A stretch of DNA of 64,000 nt from CADEDV01 sp964596345 (GCA_964596345.1 CAZQSZ010000007.1:1-64000); one strand, 5' to 3'. Shown: positions 44,216-52,327, counted from the stretch's first letter. The notes: generated by a model not told the origin, from the sequence alone. A program made the numbers and translations.

Positions 44216-44614
44216 TTATTTCTGTGGATTGTCGCAAGGTTCAGTAGCAATTTCTTTAAAGATCATATTGGTGAGGGGAGGATCGTTGGCAACCGCCTGG
44301 CACTGGAAACAATCTGCAGGCGGGAGGGGTTGTCCTGTTTTCTCCATCTTCACATACAGGGTACTGTATTCTCCCTTCGTGATGGCGGCAATTTCACAGG
44401 TATTAAAACAATTCACCACGTTCCTGTATGCCTGACCGCTGTTGACATCCAGCCAGGTATTATCCCCGAGCAGTTCATCGGTGAGCAACTGGAAGATCAC
44501 CCGGTCACAATCATACCGTATCACTTTTGCAGCTATCAACTGGCAATCTTCTTTGGGCTTGCAGCAGGATGAAAGGGAAGTTACGATCGCTACGAATGCT
44601 ATTAGTTTTTTCAT
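44216..44614 (-). CDS. Small lipoprotein, Cys-rich
   Basis: A 132-aa lipoprotein; the lipobox lies at about residues 14-17 (SSCC). The mature part has seven or more cysteines, suggesting disulfides or metal binding. No family recognised. A -7-like TAAGCTTG (44626-44633, one mismatch) ends 12 bp from the ATG, and two 12-bp direct repeats lie just upstream. It is convergent with the LytTR regulator gene. Confidence 0.65.
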   Translation of the reverse strand: MKKLIAFVAIVTSLSSCCKPKEDCQLIAAKVIRYDCDRVIFQLLTDELLGDNTWLDVNSGQAYRNVVNCFNTCEIAAITKGEYSTLYVKMEKTGQPLPPADCFQCQAVANDPPLTNMIFKEIATEPCDNPQK

Positions 44615-44625
44615 ATCGTTGTTTT

Positions 44626-44680
44626 CAAGCTTAACAACCGGGACTTGTTTTCCGTTGCATGTACTTTATTTCCATTGCAT
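44626..44680 (-). promoter_or_regulatory. 12-bp LytTR-like direct repeats upstream of Cys-rich lipoprotein gene
   Basis: TTTCCGTTGCAT (44649-44660) and TTTCCATTGCAT (44669-44680) differ at one position and are 20 bp apart. The proximal copy is about 30 bp from the end of a -7-like element (44626-44633, minus strand). Confidence 0.55.
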
Positions 44681-44712
44681 AAAAAAAATAGCAGGTAGTA
44701 GAAACTACCTGC
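44681..44712 (-). terminator. Rho-independent terminator on the minus strand
   Basis: GCAGGTAGT (44691-44699) and ACTACCTGC (44704-44712) form a 9-bp stem with a 4-nt loop. On the minus strand the stem is followed by TA and eight T. It would end transcripts coming from the beta-barrel gene at 44918-45472, about 200 nt beyond its stop, or a separate small RNA. Confidence 0.75.
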
Positions 44713-44715
44713 GTA

Positions 44716-44755
44716 CGTTATCAACCACGATAACGACAGTTGGATCTTCTCCAAC
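44716..44755 (-). other. Two further perfect hairpins before the terminator (candidate structured RNA)
   Basis: CGTTATC/GATAACG (44716-44722, 44729-44735) and GTTGGA/TCCAAC (44739-44744, 44750-44755) lie directly before the terminator stem on the minus strand, making three consecutive hairpins in 65 nt. They could be a small RNA or a 3'UTR structure. A short minus-strand reading frame through this region ends VDNVRR but has no ATG, so I do not call it coding. The rest of 44756-44917 shows nothing. Confidence 0.4.
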
Positions 44756-44917
44756 CAAACTAACCAATTTGTATCTTCTTTATTATTTACTGCTGTTCAG
44801 AAGATTTCTATAAGCCTCTTGATTTTTCCTGACGACAGCAATTAACTTTATTTCGTTGCCTTTGTAATTTTATCTTCCTCAAAAGGCCCGGCTTCTTATT
44901 GCTTTGTTTATTTGTAA

Positions 44918-45472
44918 CTATTTTATTTTGAAAAGGGGAACGCCTATTTTAACAGCAGCATAATACTGGCGCTTGTTATACCAGTAACAGGCATTAGGAG
45001 AACTGATACCTATTGCTCCTCCCTGCAGATCCAAACTGAGATCTATTTTCCGGAACGAATAACCGGTGCCCAGTGCATACATGAAAGCCAGCACCGAAGG
45101 TCTGGCCAGATCTTCCCCGATATTGAACTTACCACCTAATTCGCCCAGTCCTGCACGGGGCTCGAGGAAGAATTTATTCCAGTATTTCCTGTACCCGATC
45201 ATGACCGGTATCATCCTTGTTTTGGTTTCGAAACCATTAAATGGTTTTTTAGTTGAGCAAAGGCTGATATAACCCAATGAAAGGCTGAGTGCCGAAGTAG
45301 GGGTGATCTTTTTTGCCGCAGTAATTCCGAAGCCCGGTCCGATCATTCCTCCGTTGCCATACCCGGCATAGATGCCGGCCTGTGCGGAAAAGGCCACGGG
45401 TTCTTTCTGTGCATGGGTGCTGAGCTGAGGGCCCACTAATGTGAAAATAAGAATGTACATTGAAGTTTTCAT
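44918..45472 (-). CDS. Outer-membrane beta-barrel-like protein
   Basis: A 184-aa exported protein with a signal peptide (about 1-20, ending STHAQ) and alternating amphipathic strands (GIYAGYGNGGMIGPGFGITAA and ALSLSLGYISL), ending with a terminal Phe-x-Ile-Lys. This fits a small outer-membrane beta-barrel. It is the second gene of a pair with the lipoprotein gene at 45511-45897 (38-bp gap). Function unknown. Confidence 0.7.
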   Translation of the reverse strand: MKTSMYILIFTLVGPQLSTHAQKEPVAFSAQAGIYAGYGNGGMIGPGFGITAAKKITPTSALSLSLGYISLCSTKKPFNGFETKTRMIPVMIGYRKYWNKFFLEPRAGLGELGGKFNIGEDLARPSVLAFMYALGTGYSFRKIDLSLDLQGGAIGISSPNACYWYNKRQYYAAVKIGVPLFKIK

Positions 45473-45510
45473 GTTGTTGTATTTTAATTGGATGAAATCC
45501 CGGGTACTGT

Positions 45511-45897
45511 TTAAAAAAACATGACCAGGGCAGAACGGGTAAAACTGCCTGCATTATCAGCAGTGGCTGTCGTAGTCGAAGTCACGATACCGCCTTTTTT
45601 TATTACCAGGGTGACCTGCTGGCCGGGTGTGCCGCCATTACCGGATATGGCAAAGGTCGCTGCGGTAAATCCTGCATTGTATGTGATCTCTTTTGACCAG
45701 GGAAGAGCCGGAACGCTTTCATTGGCGGTTCCGCCCGTTGCTGTTGTATAGGAAGCGAATTTTGTACCCGTGTAGTTGCCGGTCAATTCATAGGTCACCA
45801 CCCTGGAGTTATTGTTATCGTCTTTGTCCTTGCTGCAGGAAATGGTTACCGATATCAAAAGCAGGAGAGTCGTGTATTTTAAAATTGTTGTTTTCAT
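45511..45897 (-). CDS. Small lipoprotein of unknown function
   Basis: A 128-aa lipoprotein with a lipobox ending ISCSK at about residue 20 and a beta-rich body. Conserved-looking segments include VVTYELTGNYTGTKFASYT and VTLVIKKGGIV. I chose ATG 45897 because it begins the signal peptide; an in-frame ATG at 45939 would add 14 residues before it. It is probably co-transcribed with the beta-barrel gene downstream. Confidence 0.65.
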   Translation of the reverse strand: MKTTILKYTTLLLLISVTISCSKDKDDNNNSRVVTYELTGNYTGTKFASYTTATGGTANESVPALPWSKEITYNAGFTAATFAISGNGGTPGQQVTLVIKKGGIVTSTTTATADNAGSFTRSALVMFF

Positions 45898-45933
45898 TTG
45901 ATTTTTTTGATTTACAGGAAAAGAATTAAAGAG

Positions 45934-45964
45934 GGGCATCCTGTCCAGGAATGGAAGGATGCCC
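45934..45964 (-). terminator. Hairpin after the lipocalin-like gene
   Basis: GGGCATCCT (45934-45942) and AGGATGCCC (45956-45964) form a perfect 9-bp stem with a 13-nt loop, 50 bp beyond the stop of the gene at 46014-46448. The following minus-strand sequence is T-rich but not a clean run, so termination is plausible only. Confidence 0.45.
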
Positions 45965-46013
45965 GGTATTCAACCTTAACCACTACACTTGATCTGGTTG
46001 ATTTCTATCCCAA

Positions 46014-46448
46014 CTACAGTTTTACTAATGTCTGAATGAAGCGGTCCCCCGGCACGGTGACGTTCTCCGTGTAACAAACCAGGGTTTTGCAATCATAACT
46101 TTGAATGGTGCCGTTCACGACTGCATCACTGGTAATTATATTTCCGTTCAGTGTCCAGGTACCATTATCCGTACCCGCCGGTGTGCAAACAGTCCCGGCA
46201 TCGGTATAGATCCAGGTACCATCATTTTTGAGTTGAATGATATCATCTTTTTCGCAGGGGTCCAGGAAGGCCATAAAATCCACCGGTGCTGAGGTGGGGG
46301 TCATCTTGTATTCAATGGATCGCAGTTTATAGCTTCCGCTGATGCCGGCGGTGGTCCTTTCGCAGGGTTGAGCTGATTTTTCTTTTTTGCAGGAGGCCAG
46401 TGAAACAAAGGTAACGAAGCACAGAAGAGTCCATTTTTTCATTTTCAT
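46014..46448 (-). CDS. Lipocalin-like lipoprotein
   Basis: A 144-aa lipoprotein (lipobox SLASC near residues 16-20). The body has the lipocalin-like pattern GSYKLRSIEY at the first strand, IIQLKNDGTWIYTDAG and GTWTLNGNIIT. Many small Bacteroidota lipoproteins of this kind bind hydrophobic ligands or have no known role. It is monocistronic and ends in a hairpin. Two tandem TTTCTGTxG half-sites and an inverted repeat lie upstream. Confidence 0.72.
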   Translation of the reverse strand: MKMKKWTLLCFVTFVSLASCKKEKSAQPCERTTAGISGSYKLRSIEYKMTPTSAPVDFMAFLDPCEKDDIIQLKNDGTWIYTDAGTVCTPAGTDNGTWTLNGNIITSDAVVNGTIQSYDCKTLVCYTENVTVPGDRFIQTLVKL

Positions 46449-46524
46449 ATTCGTGTTTTTAAAGGTTACGTGTATAATAATAAAGACAGACTTGTGTGTG
46501 GCCAGTCAATGTTATTTACATCGA

Positions 46525-46605
46525 AATTAGAAGTAAGAATGGTTCAGCTTCTAATTGTGCGGCTGTTTCTGTGGATGAAAATTTCCTTTCTGTAGGTTTA
46601 TTTAC
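46525..46605. promoter_or_regulatory. Tandem half-sites and inverted repeat upstream of lipocalin-like gene
   Basis: TTTCTGTGG (46566-46574) and TTTCTGTAG (46587-46595) are 21 bp apart. A 9-bp inverted repeat, AATTAGAAG (46525-46533) with CTTCTAATT (46548-46556), lies between them and the gene. The region 46564-46612 is strongly similar to 47886-47935. Confidence 0.5.
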
Positions 46606-46696
46606 AACGGGAGACGGGAGCTATGATTTAGCAGAGTGATCTTTGGATTTTATTAACAATCCCGGTGAGCGAGTGAACATTATTTACTGTACAACT

Positions 46697-47044
46697 TCAT
46701 CCTCCGATCTTGTGGCGGTATAGTAACAAAAGTGCAATTGTCAGAAGAGATAAAAATGTACCAGCCGGTACATACCACAACGTAAGGATGCTTATGGTAA
46801 TACTATATGTAAATGCCCAACCTTTATTTGTCCACAGCGCATACAACTCAATCAGCCAAAGGATACCAAATGCTATAAATAGCCATCCCAGTTTAAAGAC
46901 ATCCACATTCAGTTTATAAAATAACTCCGCCCAGGGACCCGGCTTTGCCGGACCCATGTATTTTCCTTTCAGGCTGACATAAATTCCGTCGATGAGCATG
47001 TAACCAGCATTCAACAGACCTGCTATGGTGAGCAGTATTTTCAT
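46697..47044 (-). CDS. Four-helix membrane protein
   Basis: A 115-aa integral membrane protein with four predicted helices (about residues 3-22, 48-66, 75-95 and 98-111). I recognise no family with confidence. It follows the gene at 47049-47804 by 4 bp on the same strand, so the two form an operon, which carries tandem LytTR-like repeats upstream. Confidence 0.6.
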   Translation of the reverse strand: MKILLTIAGLLNAGYMLIDGIYVSLKGKYMGPAKPGPWAELFYKLNVDVFKLGWLFIAFGILWLIELYALWTNKGWAFTYSITISILTLWYVPAGTFLSLLTIALLLLYRHKIGG

Positions 47045-47048
47045 TTCC

Positions 47049-47804
47049 CTATTTCTTATTACTGCCTGGTTGATTCATTTTCTGTTCCCAGACCAGGTTA
47101 TCTTTTTTGTCAAAGTATTTTGCGCCCACAAAGTTCACACTGTCCTTATTCCGGAATATTTCACTGTTCGATTTGCCAAAGCCAAGCACCAACTTCCCAT
47201 TGGCATCCTGCAATATCAAAGCACGGGTTCCGTCCGACAATACTAATGCATGAAAAGCTTCCCTGCCATTCCCGGGATCATCAAGTCCTAATGCCACCCC
47301 GCTTCGTCCATCGTCGAAGCTGTGCGTACCAAAACCACCTACTTCCATTCCTTTTTGGTTATTCAAAAGGATACCCGTTGGCAGAAATATTCTTCTTCCC
47401 ACATTGGGATCCGATAATTGATCTCCCATTTGCATTACATCTATTCCCTTTTCATTCATGACCACCATCCCAAATGCACTATGCCGGTATTTTTTGTACC
47501 ATTCCATATACTGGTTTGGGTCTTTCGCCACATCACTGGCAAAATATTTTCTTACCAACGCCGTATCGGTTCTCACCCTGTTCTTTGAATACGGTATCGG
47601 AGCCCCGATCAGGATTCTGTCTTTCCCATTTTCATCTTCAATGATTATTCCCTTCGCCCTGATCAGATCAAATTTATCAGTTTTTGCAAATCCGAGACCA
47701 AAAACGGCCAGCAGGGTGACGCTGACAAATCCTATAAAGAGCCGCTTCGTCCTTCTATAGCGATTTTCCATTTCCTGTAGTTTGTTTAAAATTTCCTGTT
47801 CCAT
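47049..47804 (-). CDS. Membrane-anchored protein of unknown function
   Basis: A 251-aa protein with a short basic cytoplasmic N-terminus (coiled, residues 1-20), one membrane helix (about 22-42) and a large extracytoplasmic part. That part has repeated motifs IIEDENGKDRILIGAP, FGMVVMNEKGIDVMQMGD and LILQDANGKLVLGFGKS, a repeated D/N-x-NGK-x-R/L-x-L-I/L-G beta unit. No named family recognised. It is the first gene of a two-gene operon with a hairpin-type operator upstream. Confidence 0.65.
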   Translation of the reverse strand: MEQEILNKLQEMENRYRRTKRLFIGFVSVTLLAVFGLGFAKTDKFDLIRAKGIIIEDENGKDRILIGAPIPYSKNRVRTDTALVRKYFASDVAKDPNQYMEWYKKYRHSAFGMVVMNEKGIDVMQMGDQLSDPNVGRRIFLPTGILLNNQKGMEVGGFGTHSFDDGRSGVALGLDDPGNGREAFHALVLSDGTRALILQDANGKLVLGFGKSNSEIFRNKDSVNFVGAKYFDKKDNLVWEQKMNQPGSNKK

Positions 47805-47887
47805 TTATGGGTTGATTTTTTATATACTTCTTGTTATGTCCAACGAAGTTATGTGCAGGGAGGAAGGCAGTAGAAAATGCAAACCTG

Positions 47888-47934
47888 TTTCTATTGCTGG
47901 AAATCCCCCTTCTGTAGATTGTTTACAGAAGGGG
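47888..47934. promoter_or_regulatory. Tandem half-sites with perfect inverted repeat
   Basis: TTTCTATTG (47888) and CTTCTGTAG (47909) are 21 bp apart. The second is the left arm of CCCCTTCTGTA...TACAGAAGGGG, an 11-bp inverted repeat with a 7-nt loop (47906-47934). It lies 84-130 bp upstream of the gene starting at 47804. Confidence 0.55.
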
Positions 47935-48070
47935 AGCTGCAGTTCGTGCAATCCCAGCCAGCTTCTACCTGTAATACTGCCCCGGGAACGCCTGTTGGTT
48001 TTGCCCGGTGAATTCTTAGGTCAGATTTTATGCACACTTATTCTTTCTGGTTTCAAAATCAGTCCGGTTT

Positions 48071-48853
48071 CTATTGCAAGCTGGCAATTTTCCTTATCCA
48101 CGCTTCTATAAAACCGGCCACTTCTTCCCAGTCATCCTGCACACAAATACAATGAGAACGTCCCTTGAATTCTTTAAAGTCTGTAACACTTTCCCTGTCC
48201 GTATAGGCTTTCACATTCTTCCTGGTTAAGCTGATGGGTATGATGTGATCTTTTTCTGCACTTACGAATAAAAGGGGTTTATGTGGTTTGGTAAAATCAA
48301 TTTTTCCGTCACTGAAACGGCTGCTTCTTGGAATGTTGCGGCTTTCCGGAACAATTGCTTTTTCATAAATCTGATCTGATTGCATACGGGTCAGTGTGTT
48401 GCAAATGGCATAATGAAACCATTCTTTTGTCCCGCAATATATACTGTTCCCTTTGAGCGGATTGATCACCCCGATATTGGATTTTATAAAACTCCATTGC
48501 AGACTTAAAACTCCCGGTGGTGAAGCGGAGGTAATACAAATTCCCATCGAGCCTTTTTCTGCCTGGATTAGTTGCTGTACAATAAGCCCACCCATTGAAT
48601 GACCCACTAAAATCGGACATCCAATACCTGGCTGATCAATGAATTTTGTGTAATGCTCCACTACGTCCCTGAGCCGGATTGCTGCAAGACGTTTATCCGG
48701 ATTTTCCCGGAGCTGCGCTGGAATTCCTTCGTGGTAAGGATAATCCGGGGTATGACAATTATATCCAAGGTTCTCAAAAAATAGCTTCCATTCTTTCCAA
48801 CTATGCGCATTTTCATGCAATCCGTGTATAAAAACAATTGTTCTGGATTTCAT
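48071..48853 (-). CDS. Alpha/beta hydrolase
   Basis: A 260-aa soluble hydrolase. The oxyanion segment is FIHGLHENAHSW, the nucleophile elbow is GHSMGG near residue 95, an Asp lies in the LFVSAEKDHII segment and the catalytic His is in GRSHCICV. I chose ATG 48853, since the longer start at 48910 gives a poorly conserved N-terminus. Substrate unknown; esterase or lipase activity is likely. A weaker tandem repeat lies 105-150 bp upstream. Confidence 0.85.
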   Translation of the reverse strand: MKSRTIVFIHGLHENAHSWKEWKLFFENLGYNCHTPDYPYHEGIPAQLRENPDKRLAAIRLRDVVEHYTKFIDQPGIGCPILVGHSMGGLIVQQLIQAEKGSMGICITSASPPGVLSLQWSFIKSNIGVINPLKGNSIYCGTKEWFHYAICNTLTRMQSDQIYEKAIVPESRNIPRSSRFSDGKIDFTKPHKPLLFVSAEKDHIIPISLTRKNVKAYTDRESVTDFKEFKGRSHCICVQDDWEEVAGFIEAWIRKIASLQ

Positions 48854-48958
48854 CCGGTTGTTCCGTTTTGTTATCAAAATTGTTGATGGAGCCAGCCTTA
48901 CTGTTGGCAATCAGCCCGGTCCTGCTTTCTTTACCCGGTAAATTTAAGTCGGGTACTA

Positions 48959-49011
48959 TTTCCGTTCTGCTTTTTATACTGATTCTGTAGTTCAAAAACG
49001 GCATTCTGTTT
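48959..49011. promoter_or_regulatory. Weak tandem LytTR-like repeat upstream of hydrolase
   Basis: ATTCTGTAG (48982-48990) and ATTCTGTTT (49003-49011) are 21 bp apart, with a further TTTCCGTTC at 48959 at a 23-bp offset. It resembles the other arrays but is the least certain member. Confidence 0.3.
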
Positions 49012-49133
49012 ACAGTCCCTTTTCATTTTGTCTTTAACGACAGATTAGCAGGAACGCTATACAGTGCCAACCTGAATTAATAGTACAAAGAATAAAGTTG
49101 GCTGCTACGATACTGATACCTATTGGGGGGATG

Positions 49134-50222
49134 TCAGCCGCCGTAATTTTCTTTTAGTTTTCTCATCATTAACCGTACCCCCTGCTGCGTATCAGCGTTG
49201 AAAGAATTGGTGAAGATAATGTACGCTTTGCTTTTCAGCCGGTCTATATGTACAATCGTGAAATAAGTAAATGCGCCTGTTCCCGAATGCACGGAAAGTT
49301 CGTTGCCATTTTCAATAATGTTAAACCAGCCCAGTGAATAATGTTCCCATCCTGTATGGATCAATTTATAGGTTGCGGCTTCAAGGTAGTTATTATGACC
49401 TTTCAGCCCTTTTAAATTAAGTTGGATGAATTTAAGGTAGTCTTTGAGTGTAAGGTTAAGATCTCCTGCCGGTTCTGTATAGTCTAAGTGATAATCAACC
49501 GTGGAAGGTACCGGTGAAAGTTTTCCATTTTCGAAGGAATGGCCCCAGGTATCTTTTCGTTTCTGGTTTTCCGGCCAGGATAATTTTACCTTTAATTTCA
49601 AATCTTTGTTGAATACTTTATTCATTAACTGTTCCCAACTTTTCCCCGTTACCTTTTCAACCATCAGCGTGGCCAGGGTATATCCCGCATTGGAATAAAT
49701 AAACGGATTATTTGCATCGGGTAGTACCGCTTCCAGCGTTAACACGAATTTTCCGAATTGCTCCCTTCTTTGCTGGTTAGTCCCTTTGAATGCCGGTATT
49801 ACCGGGTCATTTTCTACCTGGAAGGGCTGAATGCCGGCCCGGTGTACCAATAGGTCCTGGAGCGTCATATTCACATAGGCTGTCTTGCTTTGGTTTTTCC
49901 ATTCGGGGAAGATGTCAAAGAATTTTGTTGTCCATTTTAATTTACCTTTTTCAACATATTTCGCAATCATAAAGGCGGTCATGGCTTTGGTATTGGAACC
50001 AATATGGAACCGGTCTTCCAATGTTGCTGTATCAGGCAGGTTGACCGAATGTTTACCCAGTGCTGCTATTTCCAGGATTTGCTGATCATCCACCACTGCA
50101 TAGCTCATTTCTGGAATCGCATATACTTTTCGGACAGAGTCCGCAAACTGAATTGATTTTTGTCCGGTAGCGGTTATCCAATTCATAGTTAATAAGGCAA
50201 TAGAGAGCACCCTGATCATCAT
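49134..50222 (-). CDS. Exported serine hydrolase, class C beta-lactamase fold
   Basis: A 362-aa exported protein with a signal peptide (about 1-20) and all three beta-lactamase/DD-peptidase motifs: S76-N-T-K79, Y176-S-N178 and H312-S-G314. As for most of this family, esterase or peptidase activity is more likely than antibiotic resistance. It starts 26 bp after the small membrane gene 50249-50515 and is probably co-transcribed from the Crp/Fnr-controlled promoter at 50545-50588. Confidence 0.88.
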   Translation of the reverse strand: MMIRVLSIALLTMNWITATGQKSIQFADSVRKVYAIPEMSYAVVDDQQILEIAALGKHSVNLPDTATLEDRFHIGSNTKAMTAFMIAKYVEKGKLKWTTKFFDIFPEWKNQSKTAYVNMTLQDLLVHRAGIQPFQVENDPVIPAFKGTNQQRREQFGKFVLTLEAVLPDANNPFIYSNAGYTLATLMVEKVTGKSWEQLMNKVFNKDLKLKVKLSWPENQKRKDTWGHSFENGKLSPVPSTVDYHLDYTEPAGDLNLTLKDYLKFIQLNLKGLKGHNNYLEAATYKLIHTGWEHYSLGWFNIIENGNELSVHSGTGAFTYFTIVHIDRLKSKAYIIFTNSFNADTQQGVRLMMRKLKENYGG

Positions 50223-50248
50223 AAATATATCATTTTACTATTTTGTTA

Positions 50249-50515
50249 TTACATTCCAGCGATTAATGATAAGTCAATTAGTATTCTCACTACCAGCAGT
50301 ACCAGGCAGGTCAGCGACCCATAGATCAATCCCCAGGCCAGGTTCTTATATCCTGTTTTGTTTCTTAACAACAGTCCTGCACCAAGCGTTACCAGGACTA
50401 AACCAGGAATAACAAAGGGTGCCTGCCCGATCCAATTCAATTGGAAGTTGGTCCAATAAATTGAAGTAATTGAGGAAACAGTTAACAGGAAGGGAATGAT
50501 TTTTTTCAACTTCAA
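50249..50515 (-). CDS. Small membrane protein, TTG start
   Basis: An 88-aa protein with three predicted helices (about residues 7-23, 29-48 and 58-84). No family recognised. The start is TTG at 50515: the distance from the -7 element (50545) is 30 bp, identical to that in the two Crp-controlled beta-barrel genes that use ATG. It is the first gene of an operon with the serine hydrolase, directly after a crp gene and operator. Confidence 0.6.
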   Translation of the reverse strand: MKLKKIIPFLLTVSSITSIYWTNFQLNWIGQAPFVIPGLVLVTLGAGLLLRNKTGYKNLAWGLIYGSLTCLVLLVVRILIDLSLIAGM

Positions 50516-50544
50516 GAATAAATTTATTGTGTAATTGTTGATGA

Positions 50545-50588
50545 CAAATGTATGGCAGTGTTGCGCCGGGTGATTTGACCTAGGTCAA
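50545..50588 (-). promoter_or_regulatory. Crp/Fnr-type operator and promoter, site f
   Basis: TTGACCTAGGTCAA (50575-50588) is a perfect palindrome. It overlaps the TGA stop of the upstream crp gene (50585-50587). Its centre is 37 bp from the end of TACATTTG (50545-50552, minus), an exact -7 element. Confidence 0.65.
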
Positions 50589-51154
50589 GGGCTTAGTTTT
50601 TTTCTTATCCTGCTTAATCTTTCCTGGGTGATACCCAAATAAGCTGCAATGTGCATTAGGGGGATTTTTTCAACCAGTTGGGGTTGCTTCAATAATAAGT
50701 TAGAATACCGCTGTTCTGCCGTTAGGGAAAGGGTCTCTATCACCCTGTTCTCCAAAATTGAAATGTAGTTAGCCATGATATTGTTAAAGATGCCGGCATA
50801 CTTTTGCGGAGAGCAGGCTTTCTGGAAATCTTTCAATTCACAGATCAATACAGTGCTGTCCAGCACGGCCTCGATGGCAAAGTTATTTGCCATTCCTTTT
50901 AGCAGGGAGGCAGGGCAGCAATCGATGTCGCCTTCAAAAGTAAATCCAAGAATATAAGTTCTGTCTTTTTGCCGGATACTAGTTTTGAAGGCGCCACTCT
51001 GGATGTAAAAGAAATAAGAAGGATGGGCCCGGTAGCGTATGATCGTTTCCCCTTTCTTAATTGTTTTCTCTTTTCCAATTTTCCGGATGATCGAAAGGAA
51101 GTACCTGCTTTGTTTCTCGGGTATATTGCTAAAGAGGAATTCCGGGGAGATCAT
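50585..51154 (-). CDS. Crp/Fnr-family transcription regulator
   Basis: A 189-aa regulator with an N-terminal cNMP-like domain (GETIIRYRAHPSYFFYIQSG) and a C-terminal HTH (PLMHIAAYLGITQERLSRIRKKL). It is more diverged from the other two Crp/Fnr proteins of the window than they are from each other. No cysteine cluster typical of FNR. Its stop codon lies within the operator of the next gene. Confidence 0.88.
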   Translation of the reverse strand: MISPEFLFSNIPEKQSRYFLSIIRKIGKEKTIKKGETIIRYRAHPSYFFYIQSGAFKTSIRQKDRTYILGFTFEGDIDCCPASLLKGMANNFAIEAVLDSTVLICELKDFQKACSPQKYAGIFNNIMANYISILENRVIETLSLTAEQRYSNLLLKQPQLVEKIPLMHIAAYLGITQERLSRIRKKLSP

Positions 51155-51238
51155 ACAGTTATGTTGGGAAACAAATATATTGCTTTCCCCGTTCGTTGTA
51201 TCCCAGTACCAGCTAATTGCCTGCAGGCAGCAAATAAT

Positions 51239-51694
51239 TTACCTGTTTCCTTGTACACTTTGCTGAAGCCAGCCTTCATAAGTCATTTCAAATTTCGTTT
51301 CGTCTGTTCCGTGAAGTCCGACTTCTTTCCAACCGGCTTTTTTATAAAACATTTCAGCCCTCGTGTTGAATGCGGTCCCTAACCAGGCTTTTTGTTTTGT
51401 TTGGGAGAAATACCAATCCAGCATCCTTTTATGCAATTGACGGCCGATGCCCCTGCCTTCAAAGTTGGGATCAATAAACAAGGCCCAAATATTATTTTCC
51501 TGTAAGTCAACGATTGCAAAACCAACTACTGTATTGTCTATTTCGCAAACCCAACCTTTACCCCTGACTGTAATAAATTCTTCACAGTCCCGGTCTGTAA
51601 CGAGGTTTGGATCCGATAAAGTATTTTCTTTTACAGCGTTTCGAACCACTTGAATTTGTTTTATGTCGTCAATTTCAGCTTCTCTGATCAGCAT
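51239..51694 (-). CDS. GNAT-family N-acetyltransferase
   Basis: A 151-aa acetyltransferase with the acetyl-CoA motif FIDPNFEGRGIGRQLHKRMLDW near residue 80 and the N-terminal REAEIDDIKQIQVVR pattern. Single-domain, cytosolic. It is 21 bp downstream of another GNAT gene on the same strand, suggesting an operon. The two are not close paralogues. Substrate unknown. Confidence 0.87.
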   Translation of the reverse strand: MLIREAEIDDIKQIQVVRNAVKENTLSDPNLVTDRDCEEFITVRGKGWVCEIDNTVVGFAIVDLQENNIWALFIDPNFEGRGIGRQLHKRMLDWYFSQTKQKAWLGTAFNTRAEMFYKKAGWKEVGLHGTDETKFEMTYEGWLQQSVQGNR

Positions 51695-51715
51695 AACCTA
51701 TTTAGTATATTTTTG

Positions 51716-52276
51716 TCAAAGACTATTTTCTCTATCGTCCCATTCCCGCTTCAGCATGGCGTATTGAAATTCACTTCCCCATTTTCCTTTAAAGAAAATG
51801 TTTTCAATAAAGTGCCCCTCTTGTCTAAACCCTGTACTTTTTAACAGGTTAATTGAAGCCCCATTTTCCACATCCACAATTTCGGCCACCCTGTGTATTT
51901 TCTTTGTGTCAAATAAAAATGTCAAGATGCCCAATAAAGCTTCCTTTGCGAAACCTTTTTTTTGTTCGGCCGGTGAAATGGTAATACCTATTTCTGCGAT
52001 TCTTGTGTTATACTGGTCAAGTTTAATGGCACAGTCCCCGATAAGTTTTCTTGTTTCACTATATTCAATTCCGTACTGTACCCATTCCCCGGCTTTTCCG
52101 AAATATTTTGCTGAGTTATCTTTAATAAATACTTCAGCCTGCTCTATTGTCATAACATCAAAACCCTGATATTTCGTGACTTCCGGATTTGACCTGTAAC
52201 TATGAAAGTCAGCCAGGTCTGATAATTTGAGGTGCCGTATAATAAGCCTTGTTGTTTGTATATTCAATATTTCCAT
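51716..52276 (-). CDS. GNAT-family N-acetyltransferase, RimJ/RimL type
   Basis: A 186-aa acetyltransferase. TTRLIIRHLKLSDLADFHSY at the start and ISPAEQKKGFAKEALLGIL (acetyl-CoA motif) near residue 105 identify the RimJ/RimL-like branch, followed by NGASINLLKSTGFRQEG. It is the first gene of the pair with the GNAT at 51239-51694. Substrate unknown. Confidence 0.87.
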   Translation of the reverse strand: MEILNIQTTRLIIRHLKLSDLADFHSYRSNPEVTKYQGFDVMTIEQAEVFIKDNSAKYFGKAGEWVQYGIEYSETRKLIGDCAIKLDQYNTRIAEIGITISPAEQKKGFAKEALLGILTFLFDTKKIHRVAEIVDVENGASINLLKSTGFRQEGHFIENIFFKGKWGSEFQYAMLKREWDDRENSL

Positions 52277-52327
52277 GGAATGAATTTCTGTTTTTTATGA
52301 CTTGCCAGTTTATTCGCAAATTATCAC

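Noticed and set aside
44442..44813. Plus-strand open frame of 123 codons
   Set aside because: It is antisense to a lipoprotein gene and continues through three hairpins and a terminator; composition is not protein-like.
51706..51713. TATTTTTG on the plus strand between the two GNAT genes
   Set aside because: It matches the -7 consensus but points against both genes with no partner element or downstream gene; a chance match is likely in AT-rich sequence.
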